Assembly: GCF_004116465.1 (NCBI RefSeq)
Contig: NZ_PDJV01000004.1
Coordinates: 1 to 64,000 of the forward strand
DNA from: Arcobacter sp. F2176
GTDB taxonomy: Bacteria > Campylobacterota > Campylobacteria > Campylobacterales > Arcobacteraceae
DNA: 64,000 nucleotides
Reading direction: 5' to 3'
Shown here: positions 44,150-53,890 of the stretch, piece by piece
How positions within the stretch are numbered: the first letter of the stretch is position 1
Layout of the letters: each line of letters opens with the position of its first letter
Notes under the pieces: generated by a model
Database searches by the model: none
What the model saw: the letters and a program-made list of their open reading frames with translations, nothing else
Told to the model about the DNA's origin: nothing
Position numbers and translations under genes: made by a program

Positions 44150-45469
44150 TTAATCTTCTTGAACCTCAGGAAGTTTTTTTGCTAAAAATATTGCGACTAC
44201 ACCTACTAAAGATAAAAATAAAATAATCCCACCAACTCCAATTATAGAACTAAGAGTTCCAATTGAACCACTTAAAAGTAATATTATTCCAATTAAGGTA
44301 TTACTAACAGCTACATAATCTGTCCTTTTATTTCCCTCTGCTAAATCAACTATATATGTTTTTCTTCCAATTCTTATACCTTGATACCCAATACTTAAAA
44401 CAAAATAGATAATAGGCATAATCCATATATATGAAAAAAGCTGAGAATAAAAATAATAAATTAAAGATACAATAAAACCTACAGTTGTAGCAATTGTTGC
44501 TCCCCAAAGCATGACTCTTTTACTAGATATATCTGAAAATTTACCCCAAAAATTAGCAGACAATAAATCTGCTAATCCACTTGAAAGAATAAAAAGACCT
44601 AATAAATAAGTATCATCATTTGAGTGTTCTTTAGCTATGATTACAAAAAAGGGTGCGCTTAAAACTGAACATAAAAATAGTGCTCTTGTTATCACAAAAA
44701 GTCTAAATGGTTTATCAGTTTTTAAAATAGATAGTTTTTTAATAGCTACAGTAAAGGCATTTCCTCCACCCTGTGTTTCCCCTGCGAACTCGTTTATTTG
44801 TGAATATATAATTGCTGCTAAAATCCAAAAAACTCCAGCGATAAAAAGTAGTACTCCAAAGTTTTGGGAAGAAAAAGGTTTTTCTCCATTTAATAAAAAA
44901 TAGACTCCAAGGACAACAACAAGCAGACCTGAAAGCATTGCAGAAAGTCCATTTAAAGCACCTCTTCTTGTTTTAGGAATTGTTTTACCTATTACATCTT
45001 TTGCTGCAACTGAACACAATCCTCTTGCTAAACTCATAAGTATAAGTAATGCAATAATTGCTAAACCAGCATTTATTCCTTTTAAATTCCAAGCTACAAG
45101 ACCAATTCCAAAGATACATAAGGCTTGTAAGATTGAGCCAATTACCCAAGTCCATTTTCTAAGAGGAAGTTTCCTAATATAAGATGCTATAAAAAGTTGA
45201 GGAAGAAGTGAGCCTGATTCTCTAATTGGAACTAAAAAACTGATCAAAAATACAGGAACATTTAAGCTATGCATTATCCAAGGTAAAATTATTTTTGTAT
45301 TAGAAATTGCATCTGCAAGTTTAGTAAAGAAGTAACTAATAAGAGTTAGAAAAAAATTACCAGCTACCACTTTACAAGCTTTTTCATCTATAGCTTTGCA
45401 AACTCTTGCATCTTCTTCATTTACAAGTTTATTGTATATACTATCTGTATTGAATTTTTTTAAAGGCAT
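44150..45469 (-). CDS. Major facilitator superfamily transporter
   Basis: A 439-residue membrane protein with about 12 hydrophobic segments and an MFS-like layout (motif-A-like region near LPLRKW, loop after the sixth helix). An N-terminal soluble stretch of about 45 residues precedes the first helix. No substrate can be read. Its start lies 1 bp after the hisA stop, so it probably sits at the end of that operon. Confidence 0.8.
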   Translation of the reverse strand: MPLKKFNTDSIYNKLVNEEDARVCKAIDEKACKVVAGNFFLTLISYFFTKLADAISNTKIILPWIMHSLNVPVFLISFLVPIRESGSLLPQLFIASYIRKLPLRKWTWVIGSILQALCIFGIGLVAWNLKGINAGLAIIALLILMSLARGLCSVAAKDVIGKTIPKTRRGALNGLSAMLSGLLVVVLGVYFLLNGEKPFSSQNFGVLLFIAGVFWILAAIIYSQINEFAGETQGGGNAFTVAIKKLSILKTDKPFRLFVITRALFLCSVLSAPFFVIIAKEHSNDDTYLLGLFILSSGLADLLSANFWGKFSDISSKRVMLWGATIATTVGFIVSLIYYFYSQLFSYIWIMPIIYFVLSIGYQGIRIGRKTYIVDLAEGNKRTDYVAVSNTLIGIILLLSGSIGTLSSIIGVGGIILFLSLVGVVAIFLAKKLPEVQED

Positions 45470-45470
45470 A

Positions 45471-46178
45471 TTATAAAGCTTTAAATCCTTCTTCTAAGTC
45501 AAGTGACCCTTCGTAAAAAGCTTTTCCAACTATAACACCAGCAATATTTCCATTTGCTTTACAGTTTGTTATATCATTTATATCTTTTACTCCACCACTA
45601 GCAATTGTATCTATTCCACTAGCAAGGGCAATTGATTCTGTGAATTCTACATTTACACCACAAAGCATCCCATCTTTACTTATATCTGTACAAATAATAG
45701 CTTGAACACCTGCATTTGCAAACTCTTTAGCCAAAGTTGTAGCTTCCATAGTAGATACTTCTGCCCAACCTTCAACTGCAACCATTCCATTCATCGCATC
45801 AATTCCAACAGCAATTGGATAACGGGAAGCCATATCTTTTACAAATTGTGGATCTTTTACTGCAATTGAACCTAAAATTAATCTATCAACTCCTAGTTCA
45901 ACATACATTTTGATAGTCTCTTCATCACGAATACCACCACCAAGTTCGATTTTAAGATTACAGTTTTCTCTTATTTTTCTGATTTGTTCCAAGTTTGCTG
46001 GTTTTCCTGCAAATGCTCCATTTAAATCTACTATATGAACCCATTTACTTCCAAGTTCTTCAAATCTACGTGCAACTTGCCAAGGCTCATCCGAATAGAT
46101 TTTTGCACTATCCATTAAACCTTTGCTTAGTCTTACTGCTTTTCCATCTTTTAAATCAATCGCTGGTAATATATCCAT
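45471..46178 (-). CDS. hisA: Phosphoribosylformimino-5-aminoimidazole carboxamide ribotide isomerase
   Basis: A 235-residue TIM barrel. [14 protein letters not shown] carries the catalytic Asp8; [11 protein letters not shown] and [10 protein letters not shown] complete the active site. Histidine biosynthesis step 4. Part of a leftward cluster with hisH; the two are separated by an unrelated epimerase-like gene, and hisF is absent here. Confidence 0.95.
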   Translation of the reverse strand: MDILPAIDLKDGKAVRLSKGLMDSAKIYSDEPWQVARRFEELGSKWVHIVDLNGAFAGKPANLEQIRKIRENCNLKIELGGGIRDEETIKMYVELGVDRLILGSIAVKDPQFVKDMASRYPIAVGIDAMNGMVAVEGWAEVSTMEATTLAKEFANAGVQAIICTDISKDGMLCGVNVEFTESIALASGIDTIASGGVKDINDITNCKANGNIAGVIVGKAFYEGSLDLEEGFKAL

Positions 46179-46193
46179 AATAAATGCTATCCT

Positions 46194-47045
46194 TTATTTA
46201 CATAAGTTTTCTATAGTCTCTTGTATTGTTTTATATTTAAAATCAAAGCCTAAATCTAATAATTTTTTAGGAAAGGCACTTTGCCCATCTGTTAAGACTT
46301 TTGCACCTTCACTAAAAATAATATTTAAAACAAATTCTGGCACTGGAAGTATAGTAGGTCTTTTTAGTGTTTTTCCTAAAGCTTGAGTTAATCCTTTGTT
46401 TGTAGTTGGAGTTGGAGCACTTAAATTAAATGTATCTTCATAAGAGTTCTCAATTACAAATTTATAGGCTTCAAGTAAATCTTCAATATGAATATATGAA
46501 AATGCTTGTTCACCACTTCCTATTACACCACCAAGTCCTAATTTAAAAGGAAGTATCATTTTTTGTAAAGCTCCACCATCTTTTCCTAAAACTATTCCAA
46601 ATCTAAAAATAGAGACTTTTGTATTTTCACTTTTTGCTTTTAAAGCTTCTTTTTCCCACTCTTGACAAATTGACGATAAAAAATCATTTGAATAAGTTCC
46701 ATTTTCATCATAAGTTGCTTTATTGTCATATATACCAACAGCAGAAGTTGAGATTAATAATTTGGGTGGATTATCTATATTATTTATTGCGGATACTAAT
46801 TTTTGTGTAGTATTTATTCTACTTGAGTAAAGAAGTTTTTTATAACTCTCACTCCATCTATTTATTATATTTGCACCAGCAAGGTTTATTAATATATCGC
46901 TTTTATCAAGTAAATCCTCCAGTTTAGTTTTATCATTTAAAATTTCTCTTTTTATAGGAAGAATTTTATAATCTAAATTGGTAAAGAATTTAGTCAAACT
47001 ACTACCTACAAATCCACTAGCTCCAGATATTGCTATTGTCTTCAT
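46194..47045 (-). CDS. TIGR01777-family NAD(P)-binding epimerase-like protein
   Basis: A 283-residue extended short-chain dehydrogenase fold: the nucleotide-binding motif GASGFVGSSL, INLAGANIINRWSESYK, and ISTSAVGIYDN, seen in YfcH/SulA-type proteins. Active site residues of a true epimerase are only partly kept. The role is unknown; it sits inserted between hisH and hisA. Confidence 0.88.
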   Translation of the reverse strand: MKTIAISGASGFVGSSLTKFFTNLDYKILPIKREILNDKTKLEDLLDKSDILINLAGANIINRWSESYKKLLYSSRINTTQKLVSAINNIDNPPKLLISTSAVGIYDNKATYDENGTYSNDFLSSICQEWEKEALKAKSENTKVSIFRFGIVLGKDGGALQKMILPFKLGLGGVIGSGEQAFSYIHIEDLLEAYKFVIENSYEDTFNLSAPTPTTNKGLTQALGKTLKRPTILPVPEFVLNIIFSEGAKVLTDGQSAFPKKLLDLGFDFKYKTIQETIENLCK

Positions 47046-47057
47046 GGTTTATCCTTT

Positions 47058-47663
47058 TTATAGTTTAGTAAAGTTCTTTAAAATCTGAATTCCATTGTCA
47101 TGTGATTTTTCTGGATGAGGTTGAAAACCGTAAATATTATCTTTTTTTACAGCACTTACAAACTCATATCCATAAATAGTTTTTCCAATAATATTTTCTT
47201 CACTAGTAAGCGCATGGAAAGAGTGAACAAAATATAAATATGGATTCTTTAGTCCATTAAATAAAGGGTCATTATTATTTATAATTGTATTCCAACCCAT
47301 ATGTGGTACTTTAAAATCTTCATGCATCTTAGTTTTATCAAATTTTACAACTTCACCATTTATAAGACCCAATCCATCACTATGACCAAATTCTTGTGAA
47401 CTTTCAAAAAGAAGTTGCATACCTAAGCAAATCCCAATCATAGGTTTACCAGTTTTTGAATACTCTAATATTGCTTCTTTCATACCTGTAGTATTTAAGT
47501 TACTCATTGCATCTGCAAAAGCACCAACACCTGGTAAAATAATTCTGTCAAAGTTTTTTAGCTCATTTGGGTCTTTTACAATTGATGCTTTTGCATCCAA
47601 CAAATGACAAGCATTGTAAACGCTTGCTAAATTTCCCATATTATAATCAATAATTCCAATCAC
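47058..47663 (-). CDS. hisH: Imidazole glycerol phosphate synthase, glutaminase subunit
   Basis: A 201-residue class I glutamine amidotransferase. IGIIDYNMGNLASV at the N-terminus, nucleophile Cys in MIGICLGMQLLF, and FQPHPEKS near the C-terminus with the His-Glu pair. Works with HisF, which is not in this window. I start at GTG at 47663, about 7 nt after AAAGGG; a longer form at 47690 would extend into a strong hairpin and has no ribosome site. Confidence 0.93.
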   Translation of the reverse strand: MIGIIDYNMGNLASVYNACHLLDAKASIVKDPNELKNFDRIILPGVGAFADAMSNLNTTGMKEAILEYSKTGKPMIGICLGMQLLFESSQEFGHSDGLGLINGEVVKFDKTKMHEDFKVPHMGWNTIINNNDPLFNGLKNPYLYFVHSFHALTSEENIIGKTIYGYEFVSAVKKDNIYGFQPHPEKSHDNGIQILKNFTKL

Positions 47664-47668
47664 TTCTG

Positions 47669-47699
47669 TCCCTTTAATTGGTTCCACCAATTAAAGGGA
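47669..47699 (-). promoter_or_regulatory. Perfect hairpin overlapping the hisH ribosome site
   Basis: A perfect 14-bp inverted repeat, TCCCTTTAATTGGT / ACCAATTAAAGGGA with a 3-nt loop, lies just upstream of the hisH start. The 3' arm in the mRNA includes the AAAGGG ribosome site. A shorter competing pairing, GGTTCC / GGAACC (47680-47685 with 47697-47702), would open it. No T-run follows, so it does not look like a terminator. Confidence 0.6.
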
Positions 47700-47724
47700 A
47701 CCCTATCATATAAAATAAATTATA

Positions 47725-48297
47725 CTAAAGTTTTGCATCAGCTAGGGTTAAAGAAAATAATACTTTATTGTTTTTTTTCTCTAAAGCTTTTTTGGCTTCT
47801 CTAATTGTAGCACCAGTAGTAATTATATCATCGCATAAAATTGTTGTTTTATCATAAATATTTGTTAATTTAAAACGCCTTGGATTTTTTTCTCTATATT
47901 CTTTATCTTTACCCGCATATTTGACAATATTTGTTGCTTTTAGAACATTATATTGAGCCTTGATATTTTTTGAGTTTAATGCATGAGCTAAAATTGCAGT
48001 GTGTGAAAACTCATGTCTTGAATGATCATCAATAGGTATAGATATTATCTCATTATTGTAATGAAAAGTAGAAGCAAATTTTTCAAAAGATAATTTTGCA
48101 AGTATATTAAAAATCTTATCCCCAAAAAAATAATATTTTGAAGAGAGTAAGTCTTCAAGTTCACTAAGAGAGTAAAAAGAGTAATTATAAAATCCTTCTT
48201 CAACTTCTCTTTTATAAAAAGAAGGAGTAAGTAATGTTGTCTCACAGGACTTGCATATTATTTTAAAAGACAAATTTTCACATAGTAAACATTTCAT
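47725..48297 (-). CDS. ComF-family phosphoribosyltransferase-like protein
   Basis: A 190-residue protein with N-terminal cysteine pairs (CLLC and CKSC) and a C-terminal PRPP-binding loop, TTILCDDIITTGATIREA. ComF proteins assist DNA uptake in competent bacteria, though the role in this lineage is unproven. It is the first gene of the hisH-hisA cluster. The ATG at 48297 is preferred to TTG at 48303; neither has a clear ribosome site. Confidence 0.85.
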   Translation of the reverse strand: MKCLLCENLSFKIICKSCETTLLTPSFYKREVEEGFYNYSFYSLSELEDLLSSKYYFFGDKIFNILAKLSFEKFASTFHYNNEIISIPIDDHSRHEFSHTAILAHALNSKNIKAQYNVLKATNIVKYAGKDKEYREKNPRRFKLTNIYDKTTILCDDIITTGATIREAKKALEKKNNKVLFSLTLADAKL

Positions 48298-48422
48298 GAT
48301 CAATTTTAACTAAAAATTTATTAATTAATTTAATTTAAGTTTTTTTAAGAAAAATATAAATGGTAAATTTTCTTTTACTAAAATTATGATATTATTTCAA
48401 AAAATAATAATAAGGAATTACA

Positions 48423-50684
48423 GTGATTAAATTTAAATCTCTAAAATCAAAATTTTTAGCTTATATAATATCTACTCTTTTTGTAGTATTTGTTATTGTT
48501 ACAATCATATTATCAAATATTATTGCAAATAAATCTATACAAGAATCAGAAAATCAATTTCAAGGTAGTGCAGAGCATATTGCAATTGCATTTAATACAT
48601 TAGATAATAACTTACATGAAGTTATGAAAGGGTATTTAAATGTTATAAAAACATATTTACCTGATTCTTATAATATAGATAAAGAAAAAATAGTAAAAGT
48701 AGGAAAAATAGATGCTCCAGCTTTTTATAATGGCACTACATTATTAAATAATAATTTTGAGCCTTTAGAAAAATATACTCAGACAACAAGTGTAATTGCT
48801 ACAGTTTTTGCAAGAATGGGTGATGATTTTGTAAGAGTAACAACTACATTAAAAAAAGAGAATGGAACTCGAGCTTTTGGAACAATGTTAGGACAAAAGT
48901 CACCTGCAATGAAATCTATGCTAGAAGGTAAAACTTTTTATGGGAAAGTAAAGCTTTTTGGGAAAGATTATTATGTGGTATATGAACCAATTTTAAGGGA
49001 TAATAAAGTTATTGGAATCCTTTTCATTGGATATGATTTTACATCTGCTTTAAGTTCTCTAAAAAAAGATATTAGAGATATAAAAATCAATAATGATGGA
49101 TATGCTTTTATGATGGATAAAAAAGGTAATTTAATTATTCATCCAAAAAATGAAGGTAAAAATCTTTTAGATGTAAAAGATAACAAAGGAAATTTCACTT
49201 TTAAAGATATGATAAAAGGTGAAGATAGACTTATAAAATATACAAATACTGATAATATTGAAAAAATTGCATATGTAAAGCATCTAAAAGGATTTAATGC
49301 GGTTTTAATAGTAAGTGATACAATTGATGATGTTTATTCTTTCAGTAAAAAAGCAACTACTTATATTTCAATTGCCTTTATTATTACTTTAATTATTATT
49401 TCAATTTTATTACTTATTGTTACTTCAAAAGTTGTGGGAAGTCCTCTTGAGAAACTAAATACTGGTCTTTTAGACTTTTTTAAATATATAAATAAAGAAA
49501 GTACAAATGTAAAACTTTTAGAGGTAAAAGGCGAAGATGAATTTGCTCAAATGTCTGAAGTAATTAATAAAAACATAAAAAGAACAGAAATTTTAATAAA
49601 AGAAGATTTAAGACTTATTGAAGAAGTTAAAGCTGTAGTTAATAGTGCAAAAAATGGTGATTTGAATAAACGAGTGAAAGTAAGTACAAATAATGGTAGT
49701 CTTGAAGAATTAAAAAAGATTTTTAATGAGATGCTTAATGTAACAAGTACAAATGTATGCCAAAATGTAAATCAATTAAAAGATGTACTTTTACAATTTA
49801 AAAATCTTAATTTTACTCAAAGAATAAAAAATGACTCTGGATTAGTTGCAGTTGGATTAAATGAATTAGCAGAGATAATAAATAAAATGCTTGTTGAAAA
49901 TAAATCAATAGGGCTTAAATTAGATGATAGCTCAAGACAATTACTTGATAATATGAGTAGACTTAATAATTCTACAAATGAAGCAGCAGCAAGTTTAGAA
50001 GAGACTTCAGCAGCCTTAGAAGAGATAACAGGAAATATAAGAAATAATTCTGAAAATATATCTAAAATGTCATCACTTTCTAAAAATGTATTAAACTCTG
50101 CAAGTGATGGACAAAAACTTGCAAATGAGACAACAGTATCTATGGATGAGATTAATGAGCAAGTAAAAGCAATCAGTGAAGCAATAGTTTCAATTGATAA
50201 TATTGCTTTTCAGACAAATATTCTTTCATTAAATGCAGCTGTAGAAGCAGCAACAGCAGGTGAAGCTGGAAAAGGTTTTGCAGTAGTTGCTCAAGAAGTA
50301 AGAAACCTAGCAAATAGAAGTAGTGAAGTTGCAAAAGAGATTAAAGACATAGTTGAAAATGCAAGTCACAAAGCTGATAATGGAAAAGAAATAGCTGGAA
50401 AAATGATAGAAGGGTATATTCAGCTAAATGAAAATATTTCTCAAACTATTCATCTTATTTCTGATATTGAGATGGCATCAAAAGAGCAGTTACAAGGAAT
50501 AGAACAAATTAATGATGCAGTTAATAGTTTAGATAAACAAACACAACAAAATGCATCTATTGCAACTCAAACAAATACTATAGCAGTAGAAACTGACCAT
50601 ATTTCAAAAGCTGTATTGAAAAGTGCAGATGATAAAGAGTTTGTAGGGAAAAAAGAAGTGACTTCTAGTACTTATGAGATGTAA
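48423..50684 (+). CDS. Methyl-accepting chemotaxis protein with Cache sensor
   Basis: A 753-residue receptor. Helix 1 at about 11-34; a periplasmic Cache-type sensor (about 40-300; [14 protein letters not shown] and [19 protein letters not shown] are typical, written here in pieces); helix 2 at about 313-338; HAMP region; then the signalling domain with [18 protein letters not shown] and [15 protein letters not shown]. The usual AARAGE is AATAGE. The ligand is unknown. GTG start with AAGGAA upstream. Confidence 0.92.
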   Translation: MIKFKSLKSKFLAYIISTLFVVFVIVTIILSNIIANKSIQESENQFQGSAEHIAIAFNTLDNNLHEVMKGYLNVIKTYLPDSYNIDKEKIVKVGKIDAPAFYNGTTLLNNNFEPLEKYTQTTSVIATVFARMGDDFVRVTTTLKKENGTRAFGTMLGQKSPAMKSMLEGKTFYGKVKLFGKDYYVVYEPILRDNKVIGILFIGYDFTSALSSLKKDIRDIKINNDGYAFMMDKKGNLIIHPKNEGKNLLDVKDNKGNFTFKDMIKGEDRLIKYTNTDNIEKIAYVKHLKGFNAVLIVSDTIDDVYSFSKKATTYISIAFIITLIIISILLLIVTSKVVGSPLEKLNTGLLDFFKYINKESTNVKLLEVKGEDEFAQMSEVINKNIKRTEILIKEDLRLIEEVKAVVNSAKNGDLNKRVKVSTNNGSLEELKKIFNEMLNVTSTNVCQNVNQLKDVLLQFKNLNFTQRIKNDSGLVAVGLNELAEIINKMLVENKSIGLKLDDSSRQLLDNMSRLNNSTNEAAASLEETSAALEEITGNIRNNSENISKMSSLSKNVLNSASDGQKLANETTVSMDEINEQVKAISEAIVSIDNIAFQTNILSLNAAVEAATAGEAGKGFAVVAQEVRNLANRSSEVAKEIKDIVENASHKADNGKEIAGKMIEGYIQLNENISQTIHLISDIEMASKEQLQGIEQINDAVNSLDKQTQQNASIATQTNTIAVETDHISKAVLKSADDKEFVGKKEVTSSTYEM

Positions 50685-50699
50685 TTTTTACATCTCATA
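50673..50699 (+). terminator. Terminator-like hairpin after the chemoreceptor
   Basis: A perfect 12-bp stem TATGAGATGTAA / TTACATCTCATA with a 3-nt loop, overlapping the last codons of the receptor gene. No long T-run follows, so efficiency is uncertain. Confidence 0.6.
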
Positions 50700-50760
50700 T
50701 TAAAGCTTACTTCTAAAATATTAGAGTATCATTTCTAAAAAAATCTACAAAAGAAAATTT

Positions 50761-52086
50761 ATGCTTGTATCGAAACCTTTTATTCTATTTTTAAAATATG
50801 TTATTCCTTCTATGTTGGGCTTTTTAGCAGTTTCATCTGCTAGTATTATTGATGGATATTTCGTAGGAAATTATGTGGGTTCTGTAAGTTTAGCAGCAAT
50901 CAATGTATCTTTCCCACTGTTTAATATCTTGTTTGGATTTGCTTTGATGTTTGCAGTTGGAAGTTCAGTAATAACTGGTAAATTAATGGGAGAGGGCAAT
51001 AAAGTAGAAGCTTCTAATGTCTTTTCAAAAGCTATTTATGTAATAGTAATACTCTCAATTTCTTTGAATTTGTTACTTTATTTAAATATAGAGAAGGTCT
51101 TAGATTTAATAAATGTAAAAGATGAATTAAGAGTTGAAACCCTAAATTATCTTCCTACTATTTTAAAATTTTTACCATTTCTGATGGTAGGGATTACTGT
51201 TGATTATTTTGTAAAAGTAGATGAAAACCCAAATTTATCTTTTTTGGCTTTAGTTATAAGTTCACTTGTAAATATTGTTCTAGATTATATTTTTATAGTA
51301 AAACTTGATTGGGGCATAAATGGTGCTGCATATGCCACTGGTATTTCACAAGTTGTTATTTTATTGGTTTTACTTCCACATTTTTTTATGAAAAAGACAA
51401 CACTTAGATTAATAAAACCAAGGGGGAGTTTTTTAAGTATATTTAATGCTTTGAAAAATGGTTCTTCTGAGTTTGTAAATGAATCATCAGTAGGTATTAC
51501 CATCTTAATTTTTAATTATATTTTGCTAAAAACCTTTGGTCCTTTGGGTATTGCTTCATTTACTATTGTTGGTTATTTTATAACAATTAGCATTATGACT
51601 AGTTATGCTGTTTCAGATTCTTTGCAAGCTATTATTAGTAAGAATTATGGTGCACAATATTTCAATAGAATGAAAAGTTTTTTAAAATTAGGATTAGTAA
51701 GTATTTTATGTGTAGAAATAGTTTTAACTCTATTTGTGATAATTACCCCAGAGACATTGATAAATATATTTATCAATGATACTGATATAAAAACAAAAGA
51801 GATAACAATAAAGTTCATCTCCTATGTGTGGCCAGCTTTTATTTTTTCAGGCTTAAACATGTTAGCAAGTGCATATTTAACATCAATACAAAAGCCACTT
51901 TATTCTGGACTAATAGCTATTATGAGAAGTTTTATTTTTCCTATGATATTTATTTTTACTTTACCTTTTGTTTTTGGGAATATAGGAATATTTATAGCCT
52001 TGTCTTGCGCAGAGATAGTTACTTTTATTTTCGCTTTTAGATTTTTTATGAAAAATAGACCAAGTGTTTTAGCTAAATTTGTTTAA
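50761..52086 (+). CDS. MATE-family efflux transporter
   Basis: A 441-residue membrane protein with about 12 helices. GSVSLAAINVSFPLFNILFG near the N-terminus and a matching pattern in the second half fit the MATE fold. Likely drug or cation efflux by Na+ or H+ exchange; the substrate is not visible. It converges with the Crp/Fnr gene 40 bp away. Confidence 0.88.
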   Translation: MLVSKPFILFLKYVIPSMLGFLAVSSASIIDGYFVGNYVGSVSLAAINVSFPLFNILFGFALMFAVGSSVITGKLMGEGNKVEASNVFSKAIYVIVILSISLNLLLYLNIEKVLDLINVKDELRVETLNYLPTILKFLPFLMVGITVDYFVKVDENPNLSFLALVISSLVNIVLDYIFIVKLDWGINGAAYATGISQVVILLVLLPHFFMKKTTLRLIKPRGSFLSIFNALKNGSSEFVNESSVGITILIFNYILLKTFGPLGIASFTIVGYFITISIMTSYAVSDSLQAIISKNYGAQYFNRMKSFLKLGLVSILCVEIVLTLFVIITPETLINIFINDTDIKTKEITIKFISYVWPAFIFSGLNMLASAYLTSIQKPLYSGLIAIMRSFIFPMIFIFTLPFVFGNIGIFIALSCAEIVTFIFAFRFFMKNRPSVLAKFV

Positions 52087-52125
52087 CCTACATGTTGATA
52101 ATGGAATATTTTAAAATTGATAAAA

Positions 52126-52764
52126 CTAATCATAGTTTTCAAGTTTATTAAATTGATGAATTATAAGTCTATTTTTATCAATTTTTCCTATAATATTTTT
52201 CTTTATTAAATCATTCATAATAGTTGATACTGTTTGACGCTTTGACCCAATAAAACTTGAAAGATCTTTAATAGATAAATTTAAATCTATGCAATATTTG
52301 CCATCTATTAATGTATCTTGTGTTGTAGCAATTTCCATTAGAAATAATGCAACTTTTCTTTTACAAGATTTAAAAACAAGATTTTTGATTATATTTCTTT
52401 CTAGTTCTGCTCTGTGTTTAAGAGATCTAATAACAGAGGTAGAAAACTCTTTATTAGCAAACAAATAAGTAAATTTCTCTGCATCAATTAAATAAACTTC
52501 ACTATCTTCTAAAAATTCAATACTACATGAAGTCTCAGGAATAATTATATTGTTCTGTTTTAAAAAATATAAAACAAACTCTTCTCCATCTTCATAAATC
52601 ATGGCTTTTGCTTTTCCACTTTTAAATACATAAAGTGTCAAAGTTCCATCTTCATACTCTAAAGCTCCTTTTTTAAACTTCTTTGTTTTTAATGAAGAAA
52701 AATCCTCTTCAGACAAAATCTCTGTTAAATTAATTGAATCAATTCTTAATCTATTGGAATCCAT
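52126..52764 (-). CDS. Crp/Fnr-family regulator resembling CooA
   Basis: A 212-residue protein: cyclic-nucleotide-binding-like sensor domain (about 10-110), dimer helix (about 105-135), and winged helix. The recognition helix FIGSKRQTVSTIMNDLIKK (171-189) closely matches that of CooA (IGSSRQTTSTALNSLIKE, from memory), including Arg, Gln and Ser that contact DNA. CooA haem ligands Cys75 and His77 align with Ile75 and Glu77, so haem is not expected, although Cys80 is kept. Divergent from the hyf operon. Start at 52764: AAGGA lies 5 nt upstream. Confidence 0.85.
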   Translation of the reverse strand: MDSNRLRIDSINLTEILSEEDFSSLKTKKFKKGALEYEDGTLTLYVFKSGKAKAMIYEDGEEFVLYFLKQNNIIIPETSCSIEFLEDSEVYLIDAEKFTYLFANKEFSTSVIRSLKHRAELERNIIKNLVFKSCKRKVALFLMEIATTQDTLIDGKYCIDLNLSIKDLSSFIGSKRQTVSTIMNDLIKKNIIGKIDKNRLIIHQFNKLENYD

Positions 52765-52940
52765 TTTCATCCTTAAAGTAAAAGTGTCTTTTAAGCTTAA
52801 CTTCAAAAATACTAGCAATATTATTCTTTTGTTATCATAAAGCTAAATAAATTTATCAAAATCTACTTATTTAAAAATAATTATTATTAAATAATTATAT
52901 ACCTAATAAAATAATTTTATGTAAAAAATTATGGGAAAAG

Positions 52941-52956
52941 TGTCAGCGATGTGACA
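52941..52956. promoter_or_regulatory. CooA-type dyad, site 1
   Basis: TGTCA at 52941-52945, six bases, TGACA at 52952-52956. The half-sites are perfect inverted repeats, and the sequence after them is GAAA, as at site 2. Known CooA sites read TGTCA-N6-CGACA (from memory). Confidence 0.65.
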
Positions 52957-53056
52957 GAAATAAAAATAATTTACTCTGTATAGCCTCATGAATTCGACAT
53001 TATTGATAAAAAATCATATTTTAAAGTTATTTTAAATTTTAAAACTTTTTTTATTT

Positions 53057-53072
53057 TGTCATATCCCTGACA
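53057..53072. promoter_or_regulatory. CooA-type dyad, site 2
   Basis: TGTCA at 53057-53061, six bases, TGACA at 53068-53072, again followed by GAAA. Its centre is 116 bp from that of site 1, close to 11 helical turns, so both sites face the same side of DNA. It lies about 75-80 bp upstream of the TATAAT at 53140. Confidence 0.65.
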
Positions 53073-53319
53073 GAAAAAAAATTATTAATATATTAAAATT
53101 TTGGAAGTTTTTAAATTATATTTAAGTATTTATACTACTTATAATTTTTAAAGTATTAAGACAGAAGTGAAGAATAAGAAAAAAATTGGTGCAGTTAGTG
53201 TGATTATATATTTATCAACTAGTTGCTTAAATGAAAAAAATTATACTTTTCAAAATTCGTGATTAAACAGATGTGCAAATGCATCTATCTGAATTAAATC
53301 AAACATTAAGGAGATAGTT

Positions 53320-53880
53320 ATGAGCTTAGCGTTGAATAATAAATTTGTTGTTGCAAATCCAAATACTTGCATAGGGTGTGCTACATGTATGGCGGCATGT
53401 TATGAGTCTGCATACGAAAGAGGTAAATTAGCAGTTCCAAGATTAGTTGTGACTAGAACATTTAGTGGAACGGTACCTAATATATGTAGACAATGTGATG
53501 ATGCCCCTTGTGCAAATGTTTGTCCCGTTGGGGCATTGGAGTTTGGTAAAGATTCTATTTTAGTGCACGAAGAGTTATGTATAGGTTGCAAAATGTGTAC
53601 TTTAGTTTGTCCTTTTGGTGCAATTAGACCAGAAGCAGAGCTAATGCCTTCTATTGACTATATTACTGAACCTAAATATAACTTAGGTATTGAATCAGAA
53701 GTTGGTGCAAAAAGTATTGCGGTTAAATGTGATTTATGTATAGGAAGAGAAGATGGACCAGCCTGTGTTGAAGTTTGTCCAACAGAAGCTTTATCTTTTG
53801 CAAATAATAATAATGCCATTGATGATACTGCAAAAAGAAGTATTGAAGTTTATATAAAAGAAAGAGCAAAATTTTTGTAA
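53320..53880 (+). CDS. hyfA: Hydrogenase-4 / formate hydrogenlyase electron-transfer protein (HyfA/HycB-like)
   Basis: A 186-residue polyferredoxin with four Cys clusters: CIGCATCMAAC, CRQCDDAPCANVCP, CIGCKMCTLVCP and CDLCIGREDGPACVEVCP. It links formate dehydrogenase to the hydrogenase. First gene of the operon; AAGGAGA precedes the ATG. Confidence 0.92.
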   Translation: MSLALNNKFVVANPNTCIGCATCMAACYESAYERGKLAVPRLVVTRTFSGTVPNICRQCDDAPCANVCPVGALEFGKDSILVHEELCIGCKMCTLVCPFGAIRPEAELMPSIDYITEPKYNLGIESEVGAKSIAVKCDLCIGREDGPACVEVCPTEALSFANNNNAIDDTAKRSIEVYIKERAKFL

Positions 53881-53890
53881 AGGATAATTT

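Larger units (their letters stand above)
52765..53319 (+). promoter_or_regulatory. Regulatory intergenic region upstream of hyf
   Basis: About 555 bp with no gene. Contains two TGTCA-N6-TGACA dyads (listed separately), a plausible -10 TATAAT at 53140-53145 facing hyf, a perfect palindrome CAACTAGTTG at 53217-53226, and a hairpin AGATG / CATCT at about 53270-53287. No convincing sigma-54 (GG-N10-GC) promoter and no exact FNR box were found. AAGGAGA precedes hyfA. Confidence 0.55.

Noticed and set aside
52995-53025. FNR-like box TTGAT...ATCA near 53003
   Set aside because: The half-sites are out of register for TTGAT-N4-ATCAA by one base; the CooA-type dyads are cleaner.
53100-53319. Sigma-54 promoter expected for a formate hydrogenlyase operon
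   Set aside because: No GG-N10-GC with matching TGGC/TTGC context could be found in the spacer.
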